Source: Rhizobium sp. Leaf453 (lineage in GTDB: Bacteria; Pseudomonadota; Alphaproteobacteria; Rhizobiales; Rhizobiaceae). From it: a stretch of DNA of 64,000 bases. The DNA is taken from NCBI RefSeq assembly GCF_001425605.1, contig NZ_LMRG01000001.1, positions 249,152 to 313,151 of the forward strand, given 5' to 3'. Numbering within the stretch: the stretch's first letter is position 1; each line of letters opens with the position of its first letter. Under the pieces are notes generated by a model. That model was not told the DNA's origin. It was given only the letters and a program-made list of their open reading frames with translations, and searched no databases. Positions 26,162 to 35,823 of the stretch are shown in pieces. The translations under genes were made by a program, and so were the position numbers.

Positions 26162-28102
26162 CTACCAGCCTCCGCCGCCACCACCACCACCACCGCCGCC
26201 GGAAAAGCCGCCACCGGACGAGAACCCCGAGGATGAACTCTTGGGCGGTGGCGGCAGCGAGGATGTCATGGTATTGGCCATCGAGCCGGCAAAGCCGCCC
26301 ATATGATCGCCGAAAGAGCCCGAATGGAAGGCTTGGCCCGAATACCAGGACGGCTGGTATGCGGCCGCAGCGGCAGCGCCCGCCGCCGCTGCAAGCAGCC
26401 AGCGATCAAAGGTGTCCGCCCAGGGCTTTTCGACGCCGAGCGCAACGGCATAGGGCAGCAGTTTTTCGAAATGCTGCGGCGACATTTCCGGCGCTCCGGC
26501 CATGTTCATCCGCTCCTTTTCGGCCAGTGTCAGATATTGGCGCAACCCGTCGATGCCATCCATCATCTTGGAGCCGAGCGGTGTCGGCGCACCCATCAGG
26601 TAGAAGAACAGGATATTGACCAGCACGATACCGCCAATACCCAAAAGCAGCGGCACCTGATGGCTGGACAGGGCCGTGCTGATGACGGCCGCCAGCGCGC
26701 TGAGGGCGGCGGCGATCAGGAAGAAGCCGAAGAAGGTGACGACAATGATCGCACCGATCCGGGCAAACAGGCTGCCGCGACGTCTCAGCAGCTTTGCCAG
26801 ACTGACAGACAGAAGCGAAATGAAGACGGAAGCCAACACCGGCAACAGGACCAGCAGGACCGTGCTCTCGTTGAGAATGCCGGCGACGAAAACTGCCACG
26901 ACGAACAGCGCCGACAGGGCGATGCCGCCAACCACATAGGCCGTATTGGCGTGGTAATACTTGTTGCGGTGTTCCTTTTCCATGGCGCCGCGGAAGTCCA
27001 TGCCGACGCGCTGTACGGTCGGCCCGTTCTCCCGGTTGATCGTCAATTTCCCGCCGCGACTCTGGACTGCGGACAAAAGCGCGGCCTCGCCTGTTGGCAG
27101 TGATGTTGGCTGGGTCTTCGCCGTCCTGGTAATGACGAGGGAGTTTTTCAAATCCTCCAGCACCACATAGCCCTGGACCGCCAGGTTGAGCGCCGCCGCC
27201 GACAGGGCCGTCCATCCCTCTCCGGAAAAGCCCTTGTTATCAATATAGTTCACCAGTGCCGGCGAAATGCCGTCGGGCGCATCCCAGCGCGGCACGACGA
27301 CACCGCGCGCCGGATCGCGGCCGACCTTCAGCCACATGCGCGAATAATAGAGCGCCGCGACCGCGAAGCCGGTGATCGCCAGGATAGGCGGCAGGTTGTC
27401 CTGCAGCCACCAACTGCGTTGCTGGGAAACAGAGGGCGGATCGATGCTGCCCTTCGGCATCTTGACGGCGATGGTCAGCCCCTCATAGGCACCAAGCGGG
27501 CTTGTGGTGAGAAAGACCAGTTGCGAGCCCATTTCGGTAAAGCGGGCGTTCTTCTCCTTCGAGCCCTGCCCGCCGGTAAACACAGCCATCTCCTCGGCTT
27601 TTACGCCCGGCGGCAGCGTGACGGTGGCCGAGGCCTGCTCGATCGGAAACACCCAGCCATTGCCGGTGACATTCCAGTAAAGCTCGTCATGATCGTCGAA
27701 ATAACGGATCTGGCGGCCGGTCTCGTAGGTGATCCGGAACGTATGTTCGCCGTCGGGCAGGAAGACATCCTTGTCGCCGGTATAGATACGGATGCCGCCG
27801 TCGATGCTTTCGGTATGATAGGGCTCCGAGACGCCGTCACGCTCGACGGACACGAGGTTGAAATCGACCCGGACGGTGCGGCCGCTGTCATCGACGAATG
27901 TCATCGGAAAGTCGCGGTAGATGCCGCGCTTGATCTGGTTGCCCTCAACATTGGCCGTGATGGTTTCGCTGACCGTCAGCAGGCCGTTTTTCGCCATCAT
28001 GATCGCGGATTGATAGGTCTTGATGACCTCCTCTGCCCGCGCGGTGACCGCCAGCAGGAGGAAGAGATGGAGGAAACCGAGTATCGTTGCCAGGCGTTTC
28101 AT
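26162..28102 (-). CDS. DUF2207 membrane protein with glycine-rich tail
   Basis: 646 residues. Signal-like N-terminus ([20 protein letters not shown]), a large extracytoplasmic DUF2207 domain (about 25-230, with [20 protein letters not shown]), a helix near 240-260, and a cluster of helices around 395-510. The end is a serine/glycine-rich tail finishing in a run of glycines and a Trp. The family (YciQ-like) often sits next to lemA, as here, and its role at the envelope is unknown. It is the last gene of the lemA-aroA-DUF2207 set. Confidence 0.88.
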   Translation of the reverse strand: MKRLATILGFLHLFLLLAVTARAEEVIKTYQSAIMMAKNGLLTVSETITANVEGNQIKRGIYRDFPMTFVDDSGRTVRVDFNLVSVERDGVSEPYHTESIDGGIRIYTGDKDVFLPDGEHTFRITYETGRQIRYFDDHDELYWNVTGNGWVFPIEQASATVTLPPGVKAEEMAVFTGGQGSKEKNARFTEMGSQLVFLTTSPLGAYEGLTIAVKMPKGSIDPPSVSQQRSWWLQDNLPPILAITGFAVAALYYSRMWLKVGRDPARGVVVPRWDAPDGISPALVNYIDNKGFSGEGWTALSAAALNLAVQGYVVLEDLKNSLVITRTAKTQPTSLPTGEAALLSAVQSRGGKLTINRENGPTVQRVGMDFRGAMEKEHRNKYYHANTAYVVGGIALSALFVVAVFVAGILNESTVLLVLLPVLASVFISLLSVSLAKLLRRRGSLFARIGAIIVVTFFGFFLIAAALSALAAVISTALSSHQVPLLLGIGGIVLVNILFFYLMGAPTPLGSKMMDGIDGLRQYLTLAEKERMNMAGAPEMSPQHFEKLLPYAVALGVEKPWADTFDRWLLAAAAGAAAAAAYQPSWYSGQAFHSGSFGDHMGGFAGSMANTMTSSLPPPPKSSSSGFSSGGGFSGGGGGGGGGGGW

Positions 28103-28140
28103 GCGGTGGTCCCCTCCCCGGTCTTCCGTGATGCTGTTGC

Positions 28141-29415
28141 TTAAGGCCGGTCGCCTGTGAAGGCGACGCCGAGCGAGGCGAGTTCATCCCAATAGCGCGG
28201 ATAGGTCTTGGCGACGCAACCGGGATCGAGAATGGTAATGCCGTTGATCTTCAGGCCCGCCAGCGCAAAGCTCATGGCAATGCGGTGATCGGCGAAGGTG
28301 TCGATATCGGCCGGCAGCGTCTGGCCCGCCAGCGCCGGATCGGAGGCAACCAGCAGGTCATCGCCTTCTTCAACGGCGAGACCCGGACGGATATTCGTGA
28401 GGCCCGTCGAAAGTGCGCGGATTCGGTCGCATTCCTTGACGCGCAGGTTTTCGATGCCAACGAAGCGCACCGGCGTTTCGTTGAAGGCGGCGAGAACCGC
28501 GAGCGTCGGGATGGCATCCTGCATCTGCGAGCCGTCGATGACGGCAGGCATGTGCGGGAAGCTGGCGATCACTTCATGCGCCTTGGCGTCCGGCTGCGAA
28601 AACGCTTCCGCCGCGACACCGAGATCGATCTTGCCTCCGGTCAGCATTTCGGCCGCCCAGAGATAGGTGGCGGCAGATGCGTCCGGCTCGATGAGATAGT
28701 CTGTCGCCGTATAGCCGGTCGGCGCGACCTGCCAGACCGAGGGGCTTGCCTGTGTGACCTCGGCGCCGAAGGCGCGCATGGCGGCAACCGTCAGGTCGAT
28801 ATAACCGCGTGCACCGATTTCCTCGCCCGCCAGTTCGATATTGACCGGAAGCGAGCCGCCGGCCGCCGCCATCAAAAGGGCCGAGACATACTGGCTGGAA
28901 AGGCCGGCATCAATCGTGACGTGGTCGCTCGCGAAATCACCGGTGCCGGCAACCGTGACCGGCGGGCAACCCGTCGCAGCCTCGACCGAAACGCCAAGCG
29001 AACGCAGAGCCGTGACCAGCGGCGCGATCGGCCGCTTGCGCATATGCTGGTCGCCATCGACGACCACGGTGCCATCGACCAGAGCCGCGGCCGCCGTCAG
29101 GAAGCGTGTCGCCGTGCCGGCATTGCCGAGAAACAAAGGCTTGTCGGCCGGCAGCAGCTTGCCCGTGCCGGTGACCACGAAGGTCGTATCATCGGGCTCG
29201 GAAATCTTCACGCCCATCGCACGCAGCGCTTCCGCCATATAGCGCGTGTCATCGCTCTTCAAGGCGCCGGTCAGACGGCTCGTGCCCTTGGCAAGGCCTG
29301 CAAGAAGAAGCGCCCGGTTGGTGATCGACTTCGACCCCGGCGGGCTGACGCGACCTTTCAGCGGATGTCCTGGCGGCAGGATGGTCAGTTTCTGGTCTGC
29401 GTTGCTTTTGCTCAT
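28141..29415 (-). CDS. aroA: 3-phosphoshikimate 1-carboxyvinyltransferase (EPSP synthase), AROM-like
   Basis: 424 residues. It joins PEP to shikimate-3-phosphate in aromatic amino-acid synthesis. Motifs are [90 protein letters not shown] and [16 protein letters not shown]. These read like the EPSP synthase part of fungal AROM proteins rather than the class II (CP4) form expected as the housekeeping enzyme in this group. At the position of the glyphosate-relevant Pro101 (E. coli numbering) there is Phe. It sits between lemA and DUF2207. Confidence 0.9.
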   Translation of the reverse strand: MSKSNADQKLTILPPGHPLKGRVSPPGSKSITNRALLLAGLAKGTSRLTGALKSDDTRYMAEALRAMGVKISEPDDTTFVVTGTGKLLPADKPLFLGNAGTATRFLTAAAALVDGTVVVDGDQHMRKRPIAPLVTALRSLGVSVEAATGCPPVTVAGTGDFASDHVTIDAGLSSQYVSALLMAAAGGSLPVNIELAGEEIGARGYIDLTVAAMRAFGAEVTQASPSVWQVAPTGYTATDYLIEPDASAATYLWAAEMLTGGKIDLGVAAEAFSQPDAKAHEVIASFPHMPAVIDGSQMQDAIPTLAVLAAFNETPVRFVGIENLRVKECDRIRALSTGLTNIRPGLAVEEGDDLLVASDPALAGQTLPADIDTFADHRIAMSFALAGLKINGITILDPGCVAKTYPRYWDELASLGVAFTGDRP

Positions 29416-29509
29416 GTCTCTTTATGCCTTCCGCACGGCCTGAAGACGGGCCGCGAACTCCTGTCGATGGTGGAAAGTCGTCTACGACGGAAAGCCGTTT
29501 CGGGCTAGA

Positions 29510-30058
29510 TCAAAACTTCACCACTGGCACCGCACGATCGGCCTCGTTGGTGATTTCGAAATAGGCGGCCTTGGTGAAACCGAAGGGGCCAGCGACGAGA
29601 TTGGAGGGGAAGCTTTCGACCTTGACGTTGAGGTCACGGGCGGCGCCATTGTAATAGCGGCGCGACATCTGCACTTCGTTTTCGATCTCTTCCAGCGACT
29701 GCTGCAACTCGGAGAAATTCTGGTTGGCCTTGAGGTTCGGATAGGCTTCCGCCAGCGCGAAAACCTTTCCGAGCGCCTGGCTCAGCATGCCTTCAGCCGC
29801 AGCACGCCCCGCCACGTCCCCCGCCGGCACGGCTTGAGCCCGGTTTCGCAGCGAGACAATTTCCTCCAGCGTGCCCTTTTCGTGGGCGGCGTAGCCCTTG
29901 ACGGTCTCGATCAGGTTCGGGATCAGGTCGGCGCGGCGCTTCAGCTGGACGTCGATGCCGGACCATGCCTCCTCCTTCACCTGCCGCGCCTTGACCAGGC
30001 CGTTATAGACGAAGATCAGATAGAGGATCACGACTGCGGCAACGCCCAAGGCAATCAT
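29510..30058 (-). CDS. LemA family protein
   Basis: 182 residues. One N-terminal helix (MIALGVAAVVILYLIFVYNG) anchors a helical bundle with the family motif EEAWSGIDVQLKRRADLIPN, then NQNFSELQQSLEEIENEVQM, SRRYYNGAARDLN and a terminal NEADRAVPVVKF. LemA proteins are membrane-anchored with unknown function and commonly accompany DUF2207 or TPM-domain proteins. First gene of a minus-strand group with aroA (94-nt gap) and DUF2207. Confidence 0.92.
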   Translation of the reverse strand: MIALGVAAVVILYLIFVYNGLVKARQVKEEAWSGIDVQLKRRADLIPNLIETVKGYAAHEKGTLEEIVSLRNRAQAVPAGDVAGRAAAEGMLSQALGKVFALAEAYPNLKANQNFSELQQSLEEIENEVQMSRRYYNGAARDLNVKVESFPSNLVAGPFGFTKAAYFEITNEADRAVPVVKF

Positions 30059-30262
30059 CGGTTTTCCTTCCGGGAATATGTGTTTTCACAAAGCTTAAAG
30101 TGCACTCGCCGCCGTTGAAAGCCAATTCTAAGAGGCGCAATCACTCCCCGTTCTTTTCCGATAACAAGCCGTCTTTCCCTGTTCCGCGGGGAACCGCGGG
30201 AAAATGCCGTTTCGCCGATAGTGGGCTCATCGAATAACGCCCAACACAAAGAACCGGCCACC

Positions 30263-30460
30263 ATGAAAACGCTCGCAACCCTCATCAACATTATCGCCTT
30301 CACGGCCTTGTTCTTTGCCTATTCGAGCGTTGGCACCACGGAAAAGCCGACCGGCGTTCGCCGCGCCCTGCAGACCTATGCCGGCCAGCTGCCGACCGGC
30401 ACCTACCCGACCCTGAAGCCGGTTTGGCAGATCGGCGTCGATGCCAGCGATCTGATCTGA
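30263..30460 (+). CDS. Small hypothetical membrane or exported protein, 65 aa
   Basis: ATG at 30263 (MKTLATLINIIAFTALFFAY). A single hydrophobic segment at residues about 4-22 is followed by a hydrophilic tail with TGVRRALQTYAGQLPTGTYP. It could be a secreted peptide or a single-pass membrane protein. It is divergent from lemA. No family recognised. Confidence 0.55.
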   Translation: MKTLATLINIIAFTALFFAYSSVGTTEKPTGVRRALQTYAGQLPTGTYPTLKPVWQIGVDASDLI

Positions 30461-30510
30461 TTTGCATGAAAGATAAAGGCGGCGCGTGCAATACCACCTG
30501 ATCCGAAGCC

Positions 30511-31488
30511 TTAACGCCGCGTGGCGCTTGGCCGGTGCATTGGCGTTTCGTGCATTTCCATAATCTGACCGAAACACACCACCGCCACCCGCTGCTCCGT
30601 CGTCTTGGCGATATACATGTATTCGTCGGCCCGCTTGATGAATGAGGCCGGCGTATCGTCCGGGCGCAGGAAGGTAACGCCGACGGCAGCGCCGGTGTAG
30701 GTCACATGACCTTCGATCGGGATCGGCTTGAACACACGCTCCATCGCATCCTGCAGGTTCTGCTGGATATCACCGGCCAATTTCAGATCGACATCAAGCA
30801 GAACGACAAATTCGTCGCCACCGACACGTGCGATGAAATCCGTGGCGCGAAAGCTTTCGCGCAGGCGGCTGGCGATGGTTCTGAGCACCTCGTCGCCGGC
30901 GGCATGACCCAGGGTGTCATTGACCGCCTTGAAGCCGTTGAGATCGATGAAGGCGAGCGCCAGCTTGCGATCGTTCAACATGCTGCGCGCGACGGATTCG
31001 GTGACGACCTCGTCGAAACAGGCCCGGTTCGGAAGGCCGGACAGGGCATCGGTGCGCGCCGAAGCCTTCAGGGCGTTCTCGATTTCGCGCTGCTGGCGCA
31101 CGCGGGCCGAGACATCGACGATCACCTCGACATCGAAGGAGACGCCGTCGACCACGGTGCGCTGCGCGGAGATGAGCGTCGGGATGATCGTGCCGTCGGC
31201 ATAGGTGATGTCGACTTCTTCCAGTTCGTAGGAGCCCTCTTCCGCCAGCATGCGATGGCGGCGGTCGCGCGCCGGATTATCGATCGCGGCTCCTTCCGAG
31301 GTCAGTTTCTTGCCGCGGATATTTTCCCATTTCAGGCCGGTCAGCTTCAGATAGGCATCGTTGACCTTGGCATAGCTCGATGTCTTCGTGTCGCTCGTGG
31401 TGATCGACATCGCAATCGGCGCATGCTCGAACATGCGCATCAGCATCGAGGCCAAGACTTCCGGCGGGAGGATATCCTCGTCTTCCAT
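30511..31488 (-). CDS. PAS-GGDEF diguanylate cyclase
   Basis: 325 residues, no membrane segments. A PAS domain (about 18-135; MFEHAPIAMSITTSDTKTSS, then TYADGTIIPTLISAQRT) precedes a GGDEF domain (about 145-305). The active-site loop is ARVGGDEFVVLL, with an RATD inhibitory site (RxxD) five residues ahead, so both catalysis and product feedback should be intact. LPNRACFDEVV and IDLNGFKAVNDTLGHAAGDE are standard. The PAS ligand is unknown. The gene stands alone. Confidence 0.92.
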   Translation of the reverse strand: MEDEDILPPEVLASMLMRMFEHAPIAMSITTSDTKTSSYAKVNDAYLKLTGLKWENIRGKKLTSEGAAIDNPARDRRHRMLAEEGSYELEEVDITYADGTIIPTLISAQRTVVDGVSFDVEVIVDVSARVRQQREIENALKASARTDALSGLPNRACFDEVVTESVARSMLNDRKLALAFIDLNGFKAVNDTLGHAAGDEVLRTIASRLRESFRATDFIARVGGDEFVVLLDVDLKLAGDIQQNLQDAMERVFKPIPIEGHVTYTGAAVGVTFLRPDDTPASFIKRADEYMYIAKTTEQRVAVVCFGQIMEMHETPMHRPSATRR

Positions 31489-31842
31489 TGTGCATCCTGA
31501 TTATTCGCGTGCCGCCACCCTAAAGCAAAACCTTTAAGAGGTTGCTGAGACTAAAAGGGTATCCATGGTTCGATCTTGCGCGCGGATCGTGTACATCACG
31601 CGCGAAACAAGTGACAGGTTGTTGTTTTCACGCAGTATAAGGCAATGGCATATTTCTTCGCCTAGTTATAACTCGGGATTGCGACAATCCCTGTTGGGCG
31701 TATTCTTCACCCATGTTTTCCGCGTAGCACGGACATTGTGATTCCGTGCATTCTGGCCATGAAGGCCGCTCCGAAACCTTACGGCGCGACGCAGGGCAAA
31801 AAGCGACCCGCCCAACCATCGGTGAAGTGCGAAACTTGAAAC
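31489..31842. other. Intergenic region without recognised gene
   Basis: About 350 bases. It holds the upstream region of the PAS-GGDEF gene (minus) and AT-richer patches near 31540-31560 and 31620-31690. An imperfect GC-rich palindrome (TTGCGCGCGGAT against GCGCGCGAA) lies near 31575-31602. Nothing else supported. Confidence 0.35.
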
Positions 31843-31983
31843 ATGACCATCATATCCATGATCACTCTCTCGGCGCTCGTTCTCGTCTGCATGAGCCATC
31901 TGGCGGCGATGCGCACGCAGAAGCAGGAACAGAAGCAGCAGAGCCTGGTTCCGGTCCGAGTCCGCTATCCGGGCCAGCGCTGA
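31843..31983 (+). CDS. Putative 46-residue single-pass membrane peptide
   Basis: ATG 31843 to TGA 31981-31983. Residues 1-22 (MTIISMITLSALVLVCMSHL) are hydrophobic. The rest is polar and basic with a Gln/Lys-rich stretch (RTQKQEQKQQS), a layout common for small membrane proteins. There is no strong ribosome site, which lowers confidence. Convergent with glyQ. Confidence 0.35.
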   Translation: MTIISMITLSALVLVCMSHLAAMRTQKQEQKQQSLVPVRVRYPGQR

Positions 31984-32084
31984 CATCTCAGGACAATACG
32001 GGCAAGGCTTTGCCCCCCGCTCCCCTCTGGGCCGGCTATCCACGCCGGCGCGGCCGCGCCTGGTGCTAGAGCCTGGAGGGCGGC

Positions 32085-33047
32085 TTACGCCGCCTGGTTG
32101 ACCAGATTGACACCACCGGCATCCGTCAGCAGGAACGCTTCGCCGCAGGCCTTGGCGAGCGTGCGGACGCGCAGGATATAGCTCTGGCGTTCCGTCACCG
32201 ACATCACTCCGCGCGCATCGAGAAGATTGAAGACGTGGCTGGCCTTGATGCACTGGTCATAGGCCGGGAAGACGCATTTGTGCAGGGTCGCGTTGGCGCC
32301 GGCATCCGGCGCGCCGGCGGCCAGGAGTGCCACGCATTCCTTTTCCGCATCGATGAAATGCTGATGCAGCATCACCGTGTTGGCATATTCGAAATTGTGG
32401 CGTGAATATTCCTGCTCGGCCTGGAGGAAGACGTCACCATAGGTGATCTTCTCGTCGCCTTCGCGGCCGTTGAAGTTCAGGTCATAGACATTATCGACGC
32501 CCTGCACATACATGGCGAGGCGTTCGAGACCATAGGTCAGTTCACCCGAGACCGGCGAGCACTCGATGCCGCAGACCTGCTGGAAATAGGTGAACTGCGA
32601 CACTTCCATGCCGTCGCACCAGCATTCCCAGCCAAGACCCCAGGCGCCGAGCGTCGGGCTTTCCCAATCGTCCTCGACGAAGCGGATGTCGTGCAGCAGC
32701 GGATCAAGGCCGATCGCCTCGAGCGAACCGAGATAGAGCTCCTGCAGGTTCGACGGATTGGGCTTCAGGATGACCTGATACTGGTAATAGTGCTGCAGGC
32801 GGTTCGGGTTTTCACCGTAACGCCCGTCGGTCGGACGGCGCGACGGCTGCACGTAGGCAGCCCGCCATGGCTTCGGACCCAGCGCCCTCAGCGTCGTTGC
32901 CGGATGGAACGTACCGGCGCCGACTTCCATGTCATAGGGCTGCAGGACCGCGCATCCCTTGTCCGCCCAATAGGCGTGGAGCGTCAGGATCAGCGCCTGG
33001 AAGGAACGCTTCGGGTTCATATGGTCCGGGAGAGCGGCGGTCGTCAT
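32085..33047 (-). CDS. glyQ: Glycyl-tRNA synthetase alpha subunit
   Basis: 320 residues from ATG 33045-33047 ([20 protein letters not shown]); ATGs at 33089 and 33020 are alternatives and the conserved block begins at [19 protein letters not shown]. This is the catalytic alpha chain (class II fold). Motifs [40 protein letters not shown] and [19 protein letters not shown] are unmistakable. It partners with GlyS, encoded 8 kb away on the same strand. A GGCGGC/GCCGCC hairpin spans the stop codon. Confidence 0.96.
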   Translation of the reverse strand: MTTAALPDHMNPKRSFQALILTLHAYWADKGCAVLQPYDMEVGAGTFHPATTLRALGPKPWRAAYVQPSRRPTDGRYGENPNRLQHYYQYQVILKPNPSNLQELYLGSLEAIGLDPLLHDIRFVEDDWESPTLGAWGLGWECWCDGMEVSQFTYFQQVCGIECSPVSGELTYGLERLAMYVQGVDNVYDLNFNGREGDEKITYGDVFLQAEQEYSRHNFEYANTVMLHQHFIDAEKECVALLAAGAPDAGANATLHKCVFPAYDQCIKASHVFNLLDARGVMSVTERQSYILRVRTLAKACGEAFLLTDAGGVNLVNQAA

Positions 33048-33160
33048 GGCATCAGTCCAGCTTGAATTCGGCTGGCTGTCTGGTGCCATGACGGACGAAG
33101 GGGGTCAAGGGGCGTGAAGGTGGCTCTGAACGCCGGCTGCCATAGACGAGAACTATTTGC

Positions 33161-33561
33161 TCATATCCAAAACGGATTGGAGATCGTCAGCCTTCCATCG
33201 ATGACCAGCCCATGTTGCATATCTTCGGAGAAAATTTCGTGACAATCCGCCTGAAGAGCAGCGGCAATCATCAGTGCATCATAGATCGAGAGATTGAAGC
33301 GCATGACGAGATCGAGCGCGCGCGAATGCATTCACGATCTATTGGTTGGATCGACAGGGCGAGCCTGCTTATGTCGTGCGTTGCGCTCTGCACCTCAACC
33401 CAAGTCATACCAATTTTTCGCCGCGCCACATTCGCAAATTCGTTCAAGGCTTGAACACTCAAGATGAAAGGCCCGGACAGAATTTCCTGTGCCTTTGCGG
33501 CACGGGCGTCGTTGGTGAAAGCATAGACAACTATATTGGTATCAAGCAGCGGCACTGTCAC
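33161..33561 (-). pseudogene. Frameshifted PIN-domain (VapC-like) toxin
   Basis: The frame begins MTVPLLDTNIVVYAFTNDAR with the PIN catalytic Asp and runs normally to about residue 78 (PIDREC), then goes out of frame and stops. The correct continuation (SRALDLVMRFNLSIYDALMI, then DMQHGLVIDGRLTISNPF) lies in the next frame down to a TGA at 33161-33163. Adding one base near 33333 would restore a normal toxin of about 133 residues, so a single-base deletion (or sequencing error) has broken it. The start overlaps the antitoxin stop by four bases. Confidence 0.8.
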
Positions 33562-33788
33562 CGGGAATTCGCCTCGTCGCGGTCGAATTTCCAGTCGGCT
33601 GGCAGAGGTCGAGCAAAAGCCTTTATACGCTCAAGTGCCTCCTGCCGGGACGTATCTCGCTCGAGTTCGAAGGTCCGTTCATCGGCGATACGCACGGCCA
33701 CCTCGTCGCCTTCTTTTAGCTGCAGGACTTCGACGACCGAAGACGGGATACGGATAGCAAGACTGTTACCCCATTTTGAAACCTGCAT
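33558..33788 (-). CDS. AbrB/MazE-type antitoxin
   Basis: 76 residues from ATG 33786-33788 (MQVSKWGNSLAIRIPSSVVE), with a GAGGA ribosome site at good spacing. The swapped-hairpin DNA-binding fold of SpoVT-AbrB proteins is clear in KWGNSLAIRIPSSV and LKEGDEVAVRI. The C-terminal tail (FARPLPADWKFDRDEANSR) would bind the toxin. The antitoxin is intact while its PIN toxin is frameshifted. Confidence 0.85.
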   Translation of the reverse strand: MQVSKWGNSLAIRIPSSVVEVLQLKEGDEVAVRIADERTFELERDTSRQEALERIKAFARPLPADWKFDRDEANSR

Positions 33789-33858
33789 CGACAATCCTCA
33801 TGATATACTGAACCCCATGTATATCACCACGATGCGTCCCAATCAATAAATCGCGGCC

Positions 33859-34047
33859 TCACTCCGGCTTCTTCAACCGATACTCCCCCGTCACCGGATC
33901 CTTCACCAGCGTACCCTGCGTCCCCGTCTCCTGCTGGCGGCGGGCTTCCTGCTGGCGGCGGGTGAGTTTTTCGGCGTCGGCCACGAACTTGCGGTAGCCG
34001 AACCAGGCGATGGCGGCGAACAACAGCAGTAGGATCAATTGCGGCAT
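33859..34047 (-). CDS. Small membrane-anchored hypothetical protein, 62 aa
   Basis: MPQLILLLLFAAIAWFGYRK forms one N-terminal helix; a charged coil (RRQQEARRQQETG) and a short end (VKDPVTGEYRLKKPE) follow. Similar proteins follow S49 peptidase genes in rhizobia, and here the gap is 24 nt, so co-expression is likely. Function unknown. Confidence 0.7.
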   Translation of the reverse strand: MPQLILLLLFAAIAWFGYRKFVADAEKLTRRQQEARRQQETGTQGTLVKDPVTGEYRLKKPE

Positions 34048-34071
34048 GTGCGTCCCCCTCTTCCGCTGAGA

Positions 34072-34938
34072 TCAAAGGCCGAAGCGGCCCCATAGTGCTC
34101 TTTCCTCGGCCATGTCGGCAAGGCCGGATACGGCGGAGGCGGCGAAGCGTTCGGCCATGCCGTTGGCAATCGATGCTCCCGGTTGGCGGCGGCCGAACAG
34201 GCCACGCGATGCGGAGACCAGTTGCAACTGCGTCTTTTCGCCGAACCGCTTCTTCAGTTCGCCGCGCATGTCGCCGAGGCTGTCGATCAGCCCGAGTTCC
34301 TGGCTCCGCTTGCCCGTCCAGAACAGGCCGGAGAAAATGTCGGGCGTGTCGGCGAGCAGATGACCACGCCGCGCCTTGACCATGTTGATGAAGACCTCAT
34401 GGATTTCCAGCTGCAGCCCCTTGAGGAACTCGATGTCCTTTTCCTTTTCCGGCTGGAACGGATCGAGCATGACCTTGTTGGAACCGGCAGTATAGACGCG
34501 GCGTTCGACGCCGATCTTCTTCAACAGTTCCGGAAAGCCGAAGCCGCCCGAAACCACGCCGATGGAGCCGACGATCGACGTCGGATCGGCGATGATCTCG
34601 TCACCCGCCAGCGCGATCATGTAACCGCCGGAGGCCGCGACGTCCTCGACGAAGATGATGACGCGCTTCTTCTTTTCCTCCGCGAGATCACGGATGCGTT
34701 GGTAGATTGCCCGCGACTGGACGGGCGAGCCGCCCGGAGAATTGACCGAGATGGCAACAGCCGGCGCGCCCTTCATCGAGAAGGCCTTTTCGAGCACGGG
34801 CGCGACGGTCGCAAGGTTCAGCGCCGGTCGAAATTGGCTGCCGCCCGCCATGATCGCACCGTGCAGCCGGACGACCGGGATCGTCACGCCCTCCTTGCGA
34901 AAACGCTTCGGCAACAGCTTCCTCAACAACCCGGCCAT
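34072..34938 (-). CDS. S49 family peptidase (SppA/SohB-like)
   Basis: 288 residues. Signal-peptide-peptidase family. The core shows VAISVNSPGGSPVQSRAIYQ and the nucleophile region VEDVAASGGYMIALAGDEII, with ADPTSIVGSIGVVSGGFGFP next. There is no obvious N-terminal helix, unlike many SppA proteins, so it may be peripheral or cytoplasmic. It probably forms a pair with the small membrane protein downstream. Confidence 0.92.
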   Translation of the reverse strand: MAGLLRKLLPKRFRKEGVTIPVVRLHGAIMAGGSQFRPALNLATVAPVLEKAFSMKGAPAVAISVNSPGGSPVQSRAIYQRIRDLAEEKKKRVIIFVEDVAASGGYMIALAGDEIIADPTSIVGSIGVVSGGFGFPELLKKIGVERRVYTAGSNKVMLDPFQPEKEKDIEFLKGLQLEIHEVFINMVKARRGHLLADTPDIFSGLFWTGKRSQELGLIDSLGDMRGELKKRFGEKTQLQLVSASRGLFGRRQPGASIANGMAERFAASAVSGLADMAEERALWGRFGL

Positions 34939-35021
34939 CGAAACTCCCTGTCATATGATCGTGATTATGCGTTCTGGCATGTATGCATTGGCGCGCCAAA
35001 CGCAATGGCGACACCCAAAAA

Positions 35022-35792
35022 TCATCGCCGGCGGGCATAGGCGGCGCGGCCGTTGTTCAGATCGTCGACGAAGGACGAGAACTTGTGGGTTCCCTCTTCA
35101 TGCATGATCAGTGGCGCCCTCAGCGTCAGGCGGGCGCGGCTCTGCTTGATCGCTGTGACCAGGATCCGGACCGCGTTTTCACCGGGACGCGGATGCAGCG
35201 CGGTGATCTCGATGCCGCCAAACCGGCGGCCGCATGCGGAAATAATGTCGGCGATCGATTCCGGCCGGGCAATCAGGGACAGCTGCCCGCCCGGCTTCAT
35301 GATCGCGCCTGCCGTGCGGATCCAGACATCGAACAGACCATCGGTCATCGCATGCGCCTCGGCTTTCAGCGCGTCCGGCGTCTTGCGGTCGCTGGCATCG
35401 TTGAAGGGCGGGTTCATGATGACATGGTCGAAGACATCATCGGCCAGCCCCGCCGTCACCCGTGCCCGCCCCGCCAGCGAAACGTCCGCTTCCAGAACCG
35501 AAACACGCTCGGCGAAGCGGCTGTTTTCCGTAATCGTGAGGCTCCGCTGCGCAAACTGCGCCATCAGCGGCGATCGCTCGACCAGCAGCACCTCGGCATT
35601 GTCCATCCGCGAAGCCACCGCCATGCCAGCGGCGCCAGCGCCTGCGCCGAGATCGGCGACGCGGCAGGGCTTTGGCGATGCAACGAGTGAGGCCAGCAGC
35701 ATGGCGTCCATGCCGGAGCGATGCCCCTGCCCGAGCGGCTGGATCACATGGAACCGGCCGCGATGGAAACTGTCGATGGTTTCGGTGGTCAT
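35022..35792 (-). CDS. tRNA1(Val) adenine-N6 methyltransferase-like (TrmN6/YfiC type)
   Basis: 256 residues. The SAM site is VADLGAGAGAAGMAVASRM and the N6-adenine catalytic motif is NPPF (DHVIMNPPFNDASDRKTP). The N-terminus, FHVIQPLGQGHRSGMDAMLL, is typical of this group. The enzyme would methylate A37 of tRNA-Val; related members modify other targets, so substrate is inferred. Upstream on the same strand, an inverted repeat pair separates it from the DUF2007 gene. Confidence 0.88.
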   Translation of the reverse strand: MTTETIDSFHRGRFHVIQPLGQGHRSGMDAMLLASLVASPKPCRVADLGAGAGAAGMAVASRMDNAEVLLVERSPLMAQFAQRSLTITENSRFAERVSVLEADVSLAGRARVTAGLADDVFDHVIMNPPFNDASDRKTPDALKAEAHAMTDGLFDVWIRTAGAIMKPGGQLSLIARPESIADIISACGRRFGGIEITALHPRPGENAVRILVTAIKQSRARLTLRAPLIMHEEGTHKFSSFVDDLNNGRAAYARRR

Positions 35793-35823
35793 GCGGAGTC
35801 GGCTCCGAGTCCTGGGCCGGGAT

